Assembly (NCBI GenBank): GCA_963682055.1
Contig: OY821746.1
Coordinates: 26,726,481 to 26,790,480, forward strand
Direction of reading: 5' to 3'
DNA from: Primula veris
Taxonomy: Eukaryota > Streptophyta > Magnoliopsida > Ericales > Primulaceae
DNA length: 64,000 nucleotides
This document shows, in pieces, positions 1-11,862 of the stretch. How positions within the stretch are numbered: position 1 is the stretch's first letter; each line of letters opens with the position of its first letter. The notes under the pieces are model-generated. The model was not told the origin of the DNA and made no database searches. It saw only the letters and a list, made by a program, of their open reading frames with translations. A program made the position numbers and the translations under genes.

Positions 1-254
1 CACGGAATCATGTCACATGACATTTGACAAACATTAATTTGAAAGTCTAATTTGACAATTTTGCACAAAAATATCATCCTATATAAACGTTTCCTCCAAT
101 TTCACACATAACAAAAATTTGGATTATATGCTTCTTTTTTTTTGTGTGTGAAATTGGAGGGAAATTTTTTCTAATATAATATATTTTTATGCAAAATTAT
201 CAAATTAGCCTCTCAAATTAATGTTTGTCAAATATTACGTGACATGATTCCGTG
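1..254. mobile_element. Palindromic (hairpin) MITE
   Basis: Almost the whole segment is one inverted repeat. It opens with CACGGAATCATGTCAC and closes with the reverse complement GTGACATGATTCCGTG. The arms pair inward through CAAACATTAATTTGA/TCAAATTAATGTTTG and the CCTCCAATTTCACAC/GTGTGAAATTGGAGG blocks, leaving a short centre near 115-145. The left end is the window edge, so the target-site duplication cannot be read and the element may extend further left. No coding capacity is visible. The superfamily is not assigned. Confidence 0.7.
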
Positions 255-887
255 ATTTATTTAGACGATAATACCTAAATTGGAAAGTTATTATAGTGTA
301 GTATCCAAATTGAAAATTTTAAAATGTGGTATCTAAATCCTTAACAGCACTATAGTTTGGTGTATTAAATGTATTTTTTCCCGTTTTAGAAGTGTCAAAA
401 CTCACAAAAATTATAATCTGACTTTAGCTTTATCCATCTTTTTATCAAGAAATAAGTTTAGGATATAATATATCATTGCAAGATCATCAGAACAATTTGT
501 TAAATTTAGAGGAGATGAAACAAATTGTGCCTGAGGCACTAATTTTTTTTTTATTCCTCTGTTCTCCAAAATCTGACTTTTTTGTAAAGATGAAAAGAAC
601 TGTTCCGTATGTAATTAATGGTAACCGAAATTTATACATTCCAGTGGTTTGGCCAGTAAAGAATGACAAAACATAAACCCATTTAGGAAGTGAAAAAGAA
701 CATAAAAGCGTGGGTGAGTGACTAATACTAATAGCCACGGGTTTCCATGTTACCTTAACTAACGTCGTAACCGTTTAAAGAAGGTGAAGTATTCTATAAG
801 CTAAATCATGCGAGTGTGATAACACATTAAACAAGCCAACTACAAAAAGAGCCAATAATGATGAGAAATAGGCAAGTCATATTTAAT
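255..887. other. Gene-free stretch with a repeat fragment
   Basis: No supportable gene. About 266-385 resembles the terminal part of the dispersed family seen at 3629-3950 and 47840-48165: it has the same 'actatag-ttt-gtgtattaaatgtatttttt' style end. This suggests a broken copy next to the hairpin element. The remainder is AT-rich and unremarkable; it includes the likely 3' UTR of the PIG-X gene. Confidence 0.4.
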
Positions 888-2994
888 TCACCTACGATCG
901 ATACGAGGATAAGACAATGTGGTCAAGACAATAAAAAGAGCCGATACAGCAGCAGAAACAAAGGTAACAATAGAAACCAGTTGAGAATGTTCCTTAATTC
1001 CGCAAGGAACTTCCCACACAACTCTTTGGGATCCAAAATCTGATGTCTTTGCAAGTAAACAACTGTGGTTTAAAGATTTTACTTCTGTGTTGAGAATCAT
1101 AAATAGGTCAGGTCTACCGAATTCGACCCTCGAAAGTCCACTTTCTCCTAAAGGCTGCAAATAAGAAAGGAAAAAGAAAACTTCATTCATCATACTAGAC
1201 TCGTAAAGATTGCCACATAGTTTCATATTGGTGTCTTATATATTAAATTTTGAAGTCTTGTTTAGTTACAGTTTTAAGCTGATTTTTTTGCTTTTTTTAT
1301 CATAAGGCTTGATTGTTTACAAATGCTGAAATGTGAAGTAAACTCGACATTTTTAGATTGAGAAGAAAGCTGAGTTTATCCAGCTTAAATTGCTAGAAGG
1401 AAAAAAACAGCAAAAAACTTTTCAGTTGAACGCCTAATTGCAGTCTATCTATTAAGTAAAATAAAAATAAAGTTGAGGTTAAATGTTGCAACCAAACAAG
1501 TAGTTTCAGAAGCCTTCAAAGAGTCTGCTTTCTGTTTTAAACCATTGAACTATTGCAAAGCTGAGTACCGACAATGTAAAGAGAAACTGAGATCCAATTA
1601 TAGCCCTGATGAATATGTAGCCTAATTAAAACAAATGTTTCAGTTTTGGACTTTTTAATGTTCTTTATCACATACCGGATAGCGTACATGCAATGGAAGC
1701 TCGATCTGAATTTGTGCATTGTTATTTCCTAATAATATGCCATTATGTAAATTGACGTGAACCTCAACAAGGGACCGATTTGAAGCTATTGAAGGCAACT
1801 CCAAATTCGTGTCTCCCAAAACAACTGCATCAGTAAAAACTGCAAAGAACAATAACCCAAAACAGGAAAATAAATATATATTTACAATTTAGATATAGAG
1901 AATTAGTAAACAAGCCTCAAGGAAAAAGAAAGTGATTTACCACCACGATCGAGAAGATGCTGAAGCTCAAATGGATCAGCGAATACTCCACTAGGCAATC
2001 TTTCTACAACCACCAATTTCCACAAGTGACTAAGTTTCTCAGTTATTGAATCGGGTTGAATATCAAGTTTAATAGTAGAAAGCAATTGTCGGTGAGACCC
2101 TTCACCAATAAGGAGGCGTTTGTGGATTGACAGCTTCGAATTAACGTTGTCTAGCGTTGTCTCACACAAGCCAATTGGAAGCTCATTTTCTATATAACCG
2201 TTGAAAGAGTCGTCGACAAGTCTATCATGTTTTTCAAAATATAATTCCGAGACATATTTCTCTGGGGATGAAGATCGTGCGTCCACTAGTTTACTACTGG
2301 TTCCCTGAAAGTGGATAAAATAAACAAGATCAGGAACTTATTTATATAATCAATATTTCATGAGTTCAGCATTTCAATTTTTATGGCTAATGTTATTCCA
2401 TCTTAAATATGTATAAAAGCAGAGAAAGAAGGAAACGACTCGTGTTAATAAGCTAGTTCGAGTCCAGTTGCATATACAGAATTTTATGCAACACGGATAC
2501 AATGGCGTCAATGAAAAGAGCAGTAGATATATGGAAATAATATGGCTATATTTGGCAACATATTTTCAAGTCCAAAATCAGATCTACAAAATCATTTCGA
2601 AAAGTCCATTGAAAATCCAGATCTTTTAGCTTTAAAGATTTTTTTAGCCTAAAAAATCTGCCTTTCAAAACTATCAGGTAAAAAAATTTGTTACCAAACG
2701 GACTCTACATCTGCTGCTTAAAAAATGTGAAATTAAAACACCATTTGGCTAGTTTCGAAAAGCAATATCGAATGGTTGCTTTAAATAACAAGGAAAGGAG
2801 TTTCCAATATACTATTAAGCTCCAGATACAGAAAACCAAAAATAAGAAGGAACAAGAACAAATTGTATAAAAAAATAAAACTAACAACACGATTATCGTT
2901 AGTCACCAACCTCACTCGAGACCGAGTAAGGATTTCCAAAGACGAATTCTACAAGGAGTGCAAGGAGGATTACAACAGCCAAGAAAATATTCAT
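888..2994 (-). CDS. PIGX: PIG-X homologue, GPI mannosyltransferase I subunit
   Basis: Four exons, read right to left: 2994-2911, 2304-1941, 1839-1676 and 1154-888. All have GT-AG borders and the frame stays open, giving 292 residues. Residues 1-20 form a signal peptide (hydrophobic core AVVILLALLV). Residues 29-260 form the lumenal domain. A single membrane helix lies at about 264-284 and is followed by a short basic tail (YPRIDRR). The blocks ERLPSGVFADPFEL, GDTNLELP, VEVHV and VRYP match my memory of plant and animal PIG-X. In that family the protein partners the PIG-M catalytic subunit, which adds the first mannose to the GPI precursor in the ER lumen. The start is the only ATG that supplies a signal peptide in frame. 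Length is normal and nothing is broken. Introns carry at least one MITE (1257-1500). Confidence 0.88.
1257..1500. mobile_element. Short MITE-like element in the PIG-X intron
   Basis: Imperfect terminal inverted repeats: CTTGTTTAGTTAC on the left, and an end that reads CTTGTTTGGTTGC in reverse complement on the right. The element is about 244 bp, AT-rich and noncoding, and lies in the last intron of the PIG-X gene. I could not define a clean target duplication, so the boundaries are approximate. Confidence 0.4.
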
Positions 2995-3244
2995 TTGCCT
3001 GAGTTTTATTTAATTTCCATATGGTACCTAAAACATGAACCAAAGATTGATGGTTAAATGAAAAAAAAAACATCATATCAATTCATTTATGAAAATAGAA
3101 AATCAACATTATTAAACATTATAAAAACTACCAAAGTTATGAAAAAAAAAATGTACATGTAATAGCTTCCGAGCCTATCAATGATTCATTTACAATATCC
3201 GAATCTCAGTTGTAAAAAAACTACTAATAAATGAATAATTGTAG

Positions 3245-3276
3245 GAGAGAGAGAGAGAGACACACACACACACACA
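3245..3276. repeat. Compound (GA)n(CA)n microsatellite
   Basis: A run of GA dinucleotides passes directly into a run of CA dinucleotides, upstream of the PIG-X gene. It is simple-sequence DNA with no other signal. Confidence 0.9.
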
Positions 3277-3628
3277 GTTTGTGAATTAAAACAAATAAGA
3301 AGTTTGCTTTTTTACTATTTCACACCTTTGCCCTCACATTTTGTATTTTTGACAATTTAAACCCCAAAAGCTTAATAAGCACCCAAAACTATTAAAGCAG
3401 CTCCCCGAGACGGAATTTTAAGTTTAAAGATTTAGCCAAAGTACTTTAGATTTTTTTGCATATGTTAAAAGCCTAAAATGCGCAATCTTTATCAAAATGC
3501 AACTTTAGTGAGACGAGTTTTTTTTCGGTCCCGTTTCTTTAAACTTTGACTCAATTTTCTTCGTTGGTCATTCTAAAGGTTAATAACATACGAGTTTTTA
3601 TTTTTTTATTATCTTTTTTTTTTGGAAA

Positions 3629-3950
3629 AAAATACGTTTAGTGTACTGTAGTATCGGTGGTTAATGATTTAGTTACTGAAATACCAATTTTAACAATCGA
3701 GATACCAAATTATGAAATTTCGTCCAATTAAGAAACTAATAACATAAATCGATGAAATTGCAGTTTATTTTTGACAAATGGTGATATAATTAAACTCACC
3801 ATATGATATGTAAGAGAATGTGAGTTCAATTTCATAATTTTGTTTAACGATAGGTACCTAATTATGACAAATTTCGTAATTTGGTACCTTTGAAATTCAT
3901 ATTACAATACCTAAATTATTAAACATTATATACTAGACGTATATTTTAAC
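3629..3950. mobile_element. Dispersed MITE family, copy 1
   Basis: The left end, about AAATACGTTTAGTGTACTGT, and the right end, ATATACGTCTAGTATATAAT in reverse complement, form degraded inverted termini. The body shares long blocks with 47840-48165, such as 'atttcgtc-aat', 'taacataaat-ga-gaaattgcagt' and 'atggtgatat'. Two copies about 44 kb apart, plus a fragment at 266-385, define a local family. It is noncoding. Confidence 0.55.
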
Positions 3951-4003
3951 TTTTTTTTTACTTAAAGCTTTTGGTTTGTTAACATAGTTAATCTTTAGAT
4001 TAT

Positions 4004-4179
4004 TGATTTCGAAAAGGAAATGGGGCATCTGACTGTGTTTACACAGTCAGAAAAACTGTTTTTACGTTTGTACCATCTGATCCTTTGAATATAACTGGAT
4101 CAGACGGTTCAGACCTAAACACAGTTTTTTTGACTGTGTTTTACACAGTCAGGGACATCTCTTCCTTTCGAAAATCACT
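4004..4179. repeat. Compound palindromic hairpin element
   Basis: A long hairpin. The outer flank GATTTCGAAAAGGAAATG pairs with the complement of CTTCCTTTCGAAAATC. Each arm carries its own small palindrome, CTGACTGTGT..ACACAGTCAG. The inner arms CATCTGATCC and GGATCAGACGG close on a loop of about 11 bases near 4084-4094. The transcript would fold into a near-perfect stem of about 75 bp. It is probably a small MITE. I saw no second copy in the window. Confidence 0.6.
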
Positions 4180-4855
4180 GTGTTTGGATAGTCACATTAA
4201 TCGGCGTTCAATAACATATTAATAGACCCAAAAAAGCAAAAAAATCTAAAAATCATAAATGTATTTTTGTTGGATTTTTCAAACGACATTTCTGCAAGAT
4301 TGACCATATATAATCATATATTATTTGACATAAACTACCTTGATATACACTAATCGTGCAAGTATATACAACTCTATATAAAATAGTTTGCGATTATATC
4401 GTCAGTCATAAACTTTTATTTAACTCTGTTTGTTTCAAAGGGAAATCAGCAAAATAAAATATTTTTCGAAAAAAATGGATTTTTTGCATAACTGGTTTAC
4501 AGGAAAATAAGAAACTAAGAAAAATATTTTCTATCTCTTAAGAAAAACAAGGGAAAATGACTCATTTCAAAATTGGGCGGAAAACATTTTCCGTAAGAAA
4601 AAACATAAAGTTTTTACGATATTATATATTTCAAAATTAACTTATCTTAAGTAAGTTAGTTTCTCATTATAAAATATATTCTTTTATTACAAAAATCGAT
4701 TCCAAAGACGCTTTTAATCAATAAATTTTCATAAAAAATGTAAGTATCGCTAACAGTTAATAAGGCTAAAAACAGTTTTAAAAAAAATAATTTTGGTGAC
4801 AAATATTTTACAGGTTAAGTAGAGCCTTCAAATAAAATATTTTACAGCGCTTAAA

Positions 4856-4863
4856 TATAAAAA
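4856..4863 (+). promoter_or_regulatory. TATA box for the 4919 gene
   Basis: TATAAAAA lies 56 bases before the first ATG and is followed about 30 bases downstream by a CT-rich stretch (CTCTCACTCTCTCTC) of the kind common at plant transcription starts. Placement is right for a short 5' UTR. No transcript evidence is available. Confidence 0.5.
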
Positions 4864-4918
4864 CCCATAAAAATAAAAAAAGCACGCTCTCACTCTCTCT
4901 CTAAAAAAACCACCGAGA

Positions 4919-5113
4919 ATGAGTAGTAGCTCGGTGACGTCGTCGCCGGCACGATCATCGAATTCGACGTCGGCGATGAACGGAATCAACACAACACCGT
5001 CATCGGCCGCCGGAGAAGAGTTTCATTTCCCAGCTGATATGATTTCTATTTTAGATCGTAAAGACGATGCCCTCAAAGGTCACCACTTTTCTCCCCAACT
5101 TTTTCTTTTTTTT

Positions 5114-5147
<34 letters not shown>

Positions 5148-8100
5148 TAAACTAACAAAATTACAATTCGTTTGCTCCTTCCCACACCTATAAGTGGTAT
5201 ACGAAACCACACGGAACTTTGGCCGGCAAATAACTCGTATCTAAATTTTGAAATTTTTCGTTTCGGTAATTTAGTTACATGTTCAAATCCGGTCAAATTT
5301 GGACGGGGTTTCGGACATGACTTATAGTGTGGGATGGAGGGAGTAATAATTAGCAACAAATATGGATTGCTTATTTGTTTGTTTGTTTGGTTTGCGCAAC
5401 TACTTGGTTTAGGCTTTTATTTTACTTGTACAAAGAGTTTGTTTTTTTTACTTAATTGTAATATATTTAATAAACTAATTATTTCCGTTTTCGCCTTGCT
5501 ATTTAAGTTTACTATCACTGTTTAGTACTCCGTAATTAGTAATATGCCTTTCTTGTTCACTTATTTCTCTTAGGGCGCGTTTGGCATCAGCTCTAAAAGC
5601 TGCTTTTAAGTCATTTTTGTTCATAAGTCGTTTTTCTAATCGAAGCATATTGTTTGGCACCACCTTAGCCTTTTAGCTTACAAGTTATTTTTTTCCATAA
5701 GTCATTTTTTTTTTACTTATTTTTATCTTATAAGTTACTTGTAAAATTCAAAATGGTTCAATAAGAAAATCACTATTTTTGGTAATTTATACTGTGGTAA
5801 AAGCCAAAAAAATCTCAAATTCTTAGCTTCTACTTTTAAGTTTTTTTTTTTTTTATAGCTTTTTGACTCAAAAGCTATTTTTGAATGGCTAAAAAAGCTA
5901 ACTACCAATGTTGTTGTTTTACTCATTTATAATTATAAGTGAAAGCTGTTGCTTGATGAAAAAACAACAACATTTGTTTTCATATTATTACCTGAAAGTA
6001 CAGTTTACCTTTTAATTAGAAGGATTTTGATGTCTGTTATTAAAACAACATCAGTAAAATCGAAACTACTTTACACTACTGAAGACCATTTCTTGGTTGT
6101 ATGAAATTGTGCGGAGTTGAATTTGCCTTGCTCGGCATGCTTGTTTGGTTTCTAACTTTGAGTTTGTTTTTCTTATAAGCTATTATATAACACATTTGGT
6201 TGGTCAGCTTAAGCAGATTAAAATGTTTTTTTTTTTTTTTGTTTTAATTTATAGACAGAAAAAGCTTGCAGTTAGAGGTTAGACAGATAGATATACTTGT
6301 CTTTCCAATATCTGTATGCTGATATATAGCTTTCACATAAGCCTTATGTATGGATAATAAGGAACCTGTTTTGATGTTATATACCTACTTTCCGACTTTC
6401 TAGTGTCATTGGAAAACTCTTAATTTTTCCGTAGCTGTAACGAATTCTTATAATTTACATAACTACGAAGTTTCTATTAAGAACTTTAGTGAATAGTAAC
6501 TTTTGAACAATATATGTAAGTACTTAATAATGGAAAGAATAATGCTTGTGTGAACGGTCAACTACATTGTTACTCATGCTATAATATTCTATTTAGTAAA
6601 TGTTTTGAACTCTTTGTAGATGCTATGAGATTTGCTGTAAATGTATTGTTTTTTATTTGGTAACATCTTTATGATGTTGTTTACATTATATTGAACGAGC
6701 CCTAGCCTTTAAATGAGCCAGAATGGGGAGTGTTCAGAGCTCGGCTCGTTTACCAGATGAGCTTAACTTTGTTGTCTTGGCTCTTTTTTTTTTTTCTACA
6801 GGACAACTTAATTTCAAGGTCGTAAATGTAAACTCAAGTTATTACATGCTTTAAGTAGAATGTTTAAGGAATAAGTTGCCGTCTAAGCAAGCTGCTTTAA
6901 TAGTTTTCAGAATTGGAAACATCTTGGAAATATAATAGAATTTGGTGAAAAGTATAATGAGCCGAATTAAAGCATAACGAGTTTTTTTTTTTTAGTTTTT
7001 CTGTACACTAAAACAAAAGTGTATGCAACTGATATAATATTGTTATATTACATATGGAACATGGGTTCAATGTGGCCATGACTAAGTCCAAACATGAAAA
7101 TTTTAATGCTTGGCAATTATCGCTTCCCCCCCAAAAATGTATGAGGTCAATACTGTAATAGTATAGAGTCTAGACAAATACATGAGGGCAATAACGTTGA
7201 TATTACATTTATACACAAAAACAGTAACACAAATGTTATTTGATTTATGCATTACAGTACTGAAATCTGACGTGATGGCTACACTGAACGAGGAGGTGAA
7301 GGCTATGGATGAAGATGATTGGATGTTTGAAGGCCCAAGGTCTCGTATTCACCTTATATCCAAACCAGGTCAGTTCTTTATTAGTAATAATATTGATTTC
7401 TTATTCAGTTATGAGACATTTATAAGCAAAGAAAACCATAATTCGTGTGATTAGTCACATGCGTGGTAGAACTTTTCGAAAAAGGTGCAAAAATAGATCA
7501 TGGGCAAATGCGCTTCACACTTCACAGTCGAGAATGTTTACTGCCTACTCATGTCGAAGGATCTGATATACCAAATCAAGAAACAAGGAAGAAGGTGAAG
7601 TACAGCAATAGTCCATGTACTGTGAATCAACTTTCTATTTGATACCCATAGTTTCAGTTGCAAGTTGATGGTCTCTATACTTCAAAGTGGAACTGGTCCC
7701 TATAGTTTGAGTAAGTTTTACTAATATTTCCTACTATGTACTTTTTAAACAAGCAACACAAGTTGTCCCATGTGTAAACAGTATTGGTCCTCAATCCTAA
7801 TAGGAAGAGACCCCTGATATAACTTACTGAAACTATAGGGACTGATATTGTTGCAATTGAAATTATGAAATACCGGTTAACGTATTCAAATTATGAGAAC
7901 GGCAGTCTTGCAACTAAAACAATGGGGATTACGCTCAAAGTTTTGGCATAAGTATGGGTGGAAATTCACCCAAGAAGAGACGGTTGTAATTCTCCCCAAG
8001 AAAGATGAGGTGAAGATTTAGTGCTTCATTATCGAGTTCCTGACAGTACACCAGATTCATTTTTAGAGTATCTCTGCCAGCTTCTCAACTGCATACAATG

Positions 8101-8410
8101 ATACAAAGATGTCTATAATTTACATTAGCTGACGTGTTAATAGTTACCCCTGCAGTCCCAAAGTGTAATGAAGCTATGTGGAATACAAGTTCTTAAGGGA
8201 ACTTACTCATCGTGATTGTCCTTTTGTTAAATCGTCTCATTTCCCCCTTGTTTTATGTGTTGGATAATGTTTTGAAAAGGATTAAATTTGGAAGAATGAC
8301 ATGAAATTGAAGCTTCGATTAACATCGATAAAACCTTTATTTCAGGTGGTCGTCTCCACCAACATACAGGTACTCCAAAGCATCATGACTTTTCCCCTAC
8401 AAATTTTTAA
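4919..8410 (+). CDS. Small conserved plant protein, function unknown
   Basis: Three exons: 4919-5078, 7258-7368 and 8346-8410, with GT-AG borders and phase-1 junctions, giving 111 residues. The first about 30 residues are a Ser/Ala/Thr-rich, probably disordered leader. A compact acidic-basic core follows: FHFPADMISILDRKDDAL, then LKSDVMATLNEEVKAMDEDD and WMFEGPRSRIHLI, ending PGGRLHQHTG-TPKHHDF. I recognise this core as recurring in plant proteins of unknown function but cannot name a role, and I see no signal peptide or membrane helix. An alternative 3' end, splicing at 8370 to an acceptor near 8434, is possible; I prefer read-through because it needs no extra intron. Both introns carry MITEs. 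Confidence 0.7.
5173..5345. mobile_element. Stowaway-type MITE in intron 1
   Basis: The right end GGGATGGAGGGAGTA is the classic Stowaway terminus (TACTCCCTCCATCCC in reverse complement). The left end GCTCCTTCCCACACCTATAAG mirrors its continuation (CTCCCTCCATCCCACACTATAAG). Size is about 173 bp and noncoding. Stowaway elements belong to the Tc1/mariner group and target TA. A TA sits at the right edge; the left edge is eroded. Confidence 0.65.
5572..5916. mobile_element. hAT-like MITE in intron 1
   Basis: Opens GGGCGCGTTTGGCATCAGCTC and closes AAAAAGCTAACTACCAATG. Inverted, these share the TTGG-A---AGCT---AAGC pattern common to short hAT-derived elements in plants. It is rich in AAAAGC/GCTTTT blocks. 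Boundaries and target duplication are uncertain. Confidence 0.42.
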
Positions 8411-9919
8411 TTACAATTCTCTAATCGATTTAGACGTCAAAGCATCGGAACTCTACAATTATTTGGCCATCTAAGAGTTCATCCAAAAGATTGATGGCTT
8501 GGGGTTTTTTAGAGATTGTTATTTGAAGCTTGTAACCAGTATCATATTGTTCTCGGTACATATTTGAGTGTGTGTTTTTATGAAAGCAAAACCATTATTG
8601 TTAATCACAGCTAAGATTCACCCCGATTCCTCTCTTATATCTATCTGTGGACTTTTTGGTAATTTGCTGCTTTGTTTTTCTCATTTTTTTTCTTCATGAA
8701 GATGGTTCAATGATCAACAGTTCAACACCATATAGTGAGATCTAAAGTAACACGAGTTGCTAATATTATGATAACGCACTGCCTCAAACTTTAAATTCTT
8801 GCCCATTTGGTCCTGACTTGAACTCCTTCCTTTTCCTCTTTCTGGAATTGAATGTAAACTTGAAATATGAATCAAATCTACTTTTCCATTAATATTGAAA
8901 AAATGATTAGTTATACAAGAATTGAATATCAAATTTGTAATTATAATCTAATGTTTTGTTCTCTTTTTTGGGCTGTCCAAAATAAATGTCCACTTTTCTT
9001 TTTCAGTAAATGTTCTCTTTTTATTTTTTTGAAATCTCTCTTTTTTCATAGTAAAATCATATCAAATTACAATTATATCTAAGAAATAGTTTTTGTTTGA
9101 AATTGATTTTTTGATGCTTTTTAGTTGAATTTTAAGTGAAAGTGGTTTAAATCCTTAAATATCATCATTTTCAAAGCATGACACTTGTTTCGAGACTTGA
9201 GTATAAAACAAGCAAAGGCGTTCAAGAAAATCTCTTCCCTTTACCCATGGCCCCGTCGCTTCCTTTTAGCAGCATCTATCAGTCTATGAATGTGTTCGTG
9301 TGTGTTTGTATAAAACGTTCTAATGTAACAACTTGCCGGTTTCAATGTTAGGGCTTCATCCACCTCTCTTTCTTCTTCCAAACACCTTCCCCGCCAAATC
9401 ACAAAAAAACTAACAATACTTACTTTCTTTTGCGGTAAACCAATCTCTCCATAGCATAGCAATTTTATTTTCTTTTGCCGTAAACCAATATCTCCGTAGC
9501 ATATAACACCAGTCCCTCAAAACATCAACCATGTAAGATTAAAATGGCAAAAGTGGAAGTGATGTACATAAATTTTATGCACGGTTTTGAATCATTTTTT
9601 CACCCACTAAAATCTCCAAATGCAATACCTGTTTATACTTTGTTCAGAATGTTGCTATGTGGATAACTTTTGACGGAGTAGTAAATCACATAATGTATAT
9701 ATATCAGACATATTTGGAACACAGGTTTACACAATCATTACTTCTAGACGTTTAACATTGCTTATAAATTAATCAGTAAGAAGTTGGCCCTATTTTTTTT
9801 CTTGGAATATAGTCAATATATATACATGCTAGCTTCATCCGTACAACTAAACTAATCTCAAAATAAACAATTTTTGCATCTCCAAATTTGTTCATCAATA
9901 TATATGATGACATAATATC
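8411..9919. other. Gene-free interval
   Basis: Likely 3' UTR of the preceding gene, then AT-rich intergenic DNA. One tandem duplication of about 47 bp is visible at 9426-9507: the block CTTTTGC-GTAAACCAAT-TCTCC-TAGCAT occurs twice. The short open frame on the minus strand at 9241-9462 shows no family signature and I do not call it a gene. Confidence 0.6.
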
Positions 9920-11117
9920 GGCTTTTATGATGTTTTATACCCTGAGTTTTGCCATTTTTTTAATTGTGCTATCAATCCTTATTTTTTCATTTTTGTTTCT
10001 ATATTTCAGCATTTTCTATTTTCTTACCTTTTCCGCCCAATTAATGGTCATGTGCCGTGCACATGTCTATTTTTGAATGTTTTTACCTTGGTACCCTAAT
10101 TTATTTAAACTATTTACTTCAAATAATGGTTACTTAAATTATATTTTTAATATAAAAAAACCCAAAAATTACAACAAATACACATTTTTATAACAAAACA
10201 AATATGCATATATATATATATACACACTTTGAACAGTATAGGGACGTAACAGAATCGGAGGAAGATAGTGACGATGATGTGGCGACAGAACAAATGTGAC
10301 GCTATTCAAAACCCCAACCCTCTGCCGCCTCACCTTCGCCTCCGTTGTCCAATCACGTCGCACCACTACAATCACGACAGATCATGGGGAGAGCGGCAGA
10401 TCTGGTGCCACGTTGAGGACGACAGGGAGCAGAGGAGGTGGATCTGGTGCCACGTGAACGGGGATTAGAGTTAGGGGGAGTGAGGGAGGCGGGGGAGGAT
10501 CAGGTGGTGCGACGACGACTTAGGGAGATATACATACATATACATATATACGTATATATGTATATGTATGTATGTTTAATACATATTTCTATTTCAATTC
10601 AGAACCTTCAATTTCTATTTCAATTCTATACATATGTATGTTTACTATATGTATCTTTATACGTAAATATATGTATGTGTATGTATGTTTAAATATATGT
10701 ACATGTATATATATTTATATGTATGTATGTTTGTTTATACCATATATGTATCATGTATGTATGTTTATATATGTATGTACATTTATATATGTATGTATGT
10801 TTGTTTATACAGAATTTATTATGTATATTTAAATTGTATATGTAATAATACATGAGCCATAAGATCATTTTGTCAAGATCTAACGGTTGAAATTGAATAA
10901 TTACATGTAAAAGACCAAACTACCCTTGATTTTAAGGGTAAGTTAGCATGTGTCTTGCATGTGATTGATTTCCGTTAATGTCTGTTACGGTTTTGGACGG
11001 AAAAATTCAGAAAACAAAAAAAACTGAAATATAGGGTACAAAAATGAAAAAAATAAGGATTAGGGGCACAAAACTGAAAAAATGGCAAAATTTAGAATAC
11101 AAAACATCATAAAACCC
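9920..11117. mobile_element. Non-autonomous MULE-like transposon
   Basis: Long inverted termini of at least 130 bp. The left end reads GGCTTTTATGATGTTTTATA and the right end, in reverse complement, GGGTTTTATGATGTTTTGTA. Similarity continues through 'ttttgccattttttt', 'aatccttattttttcatttttgt' and 'atatttcag'. The element is bounded by a 9-bp duplication with one mismatch: cATAATATC at 9911-9919 and aATAATATC at 11118-11126. Long termini plus 9-bp duplications point to Mutator-like elements. The centre (about 10240-10530) is a GC-rich patch unlike its surroundings, followed by TATG repeats. No transposase frame is present. Confidence 0.72.
10527..10850. repeat. TATG/TATATG minisatellite inside the MULE
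   Basis: Dense, imperfect TATGTATG and ACATATATG units with interspersed TTTATAC blocks. The long open frames here come only from the simple repeat, which avoids stop codons. They are not genes. Confidence 0.8.
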
Positions 11118-11126
11118 AATAATATC

Positions 11127-11862
11127 CAGTGATGAATCTAGGATTTTCAGTAATGGAAAACAAGTCGTATGTAAATTTTTATCAATAGGTACGTGATGTA
11201 TTATTTTTTAAACATTTATATCAATACTCAAGAGTAAAACCGTCAAAAAAATATAAGTTCATAAGATTCTATATATAGTTGTGTCTTAATTTTTCAAATA
11301 AAGTGAATTATTTAACTTTGAGAAAACTCATTAAACAACTATATATATTAGGCCAATCATGTGTTAATAATGATGTTATTGTAATAAATAATATTGTCAT
11401 GTAACAACTTTTATTTCTTAAAATAAAATAACCAATGCTTACTATTTCAAATTAAAAGCACATTATGTTCAAACTTTTTTAAGAGTAAAAAAATATAGTC
11501 AAAATAAATGTTAAAAATGTTGAAATAAAGTATAGCAAGTTAAAGTACTTTTTAGTTTTTAATTAGAAAATTGTATAAATAAAAACATTGAAAAGAAACT
11601 CATAAATCATAATAATAAAAAAGAAACAAATTAATTGAGGGTGACACAAGATTTGAACTTGACACCTCTTAGCAAGTAAAAAGATGCTTTTCCACTACAC
11701 CAATGAAGTGAGTGTGATACAATTTACATGTAATTTTATCTATTGATGAACTGTTTTTACAAATAAATGCTTAAAATTAATAAAAAAAATATTTTTTAAT
11801 TTTTTTTCCTACTGAACCAAGGGTGGGCACCTGCACCCCCTTGCCGAATCCTTGATAGTATC
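11127..11862. mobile_element. Degraded DNA-transposon remnant
   Basis: Begins CAGTGATGAATCTAGGATT and ends CACCCCCTTGCCGAATCCTTG. The two ends are loosely inverted around the GGATT core, as in the common plant elements that open CAGTGGCGGATCCAGG. Near 11643-11700 it carries a tRNA-like antisense B-box motif (GATTTGAAC) and the phrase CCACTACACCAATGAAG, also usual in such remnants. It is noncoding and follows the MULE directly. Superfamily not certain. Confidence 0.4.

Noticed and set aside
8434..8475. Fourth exon of the 4919 gene
   Set aside because: A TTTAG acceptor could give a longer tail, but the third exon already ends in a stop with a plausible C-terminus. No further support.
9241..9462. 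73-codon minus-strand frame
   Set aside because: No recognisable motif. It partly overlaps a local tandem duplication.
10438..10832. Long open frames in the TATG-rich region
   Set aside because: They arise from simple TATG/TATATG repeats that lack stops in some frames. The peptides are Tyr/Met/Ile/Cys repeats with no domain.
11643..11705. tRNA-like sequence on the minus strand
   Set aside because: It has a B-box-like GTTCAAATC and an A-box-like stretch, but no cloverleaf or acceptor stem can be drawn. It fits a transposon remnant better.
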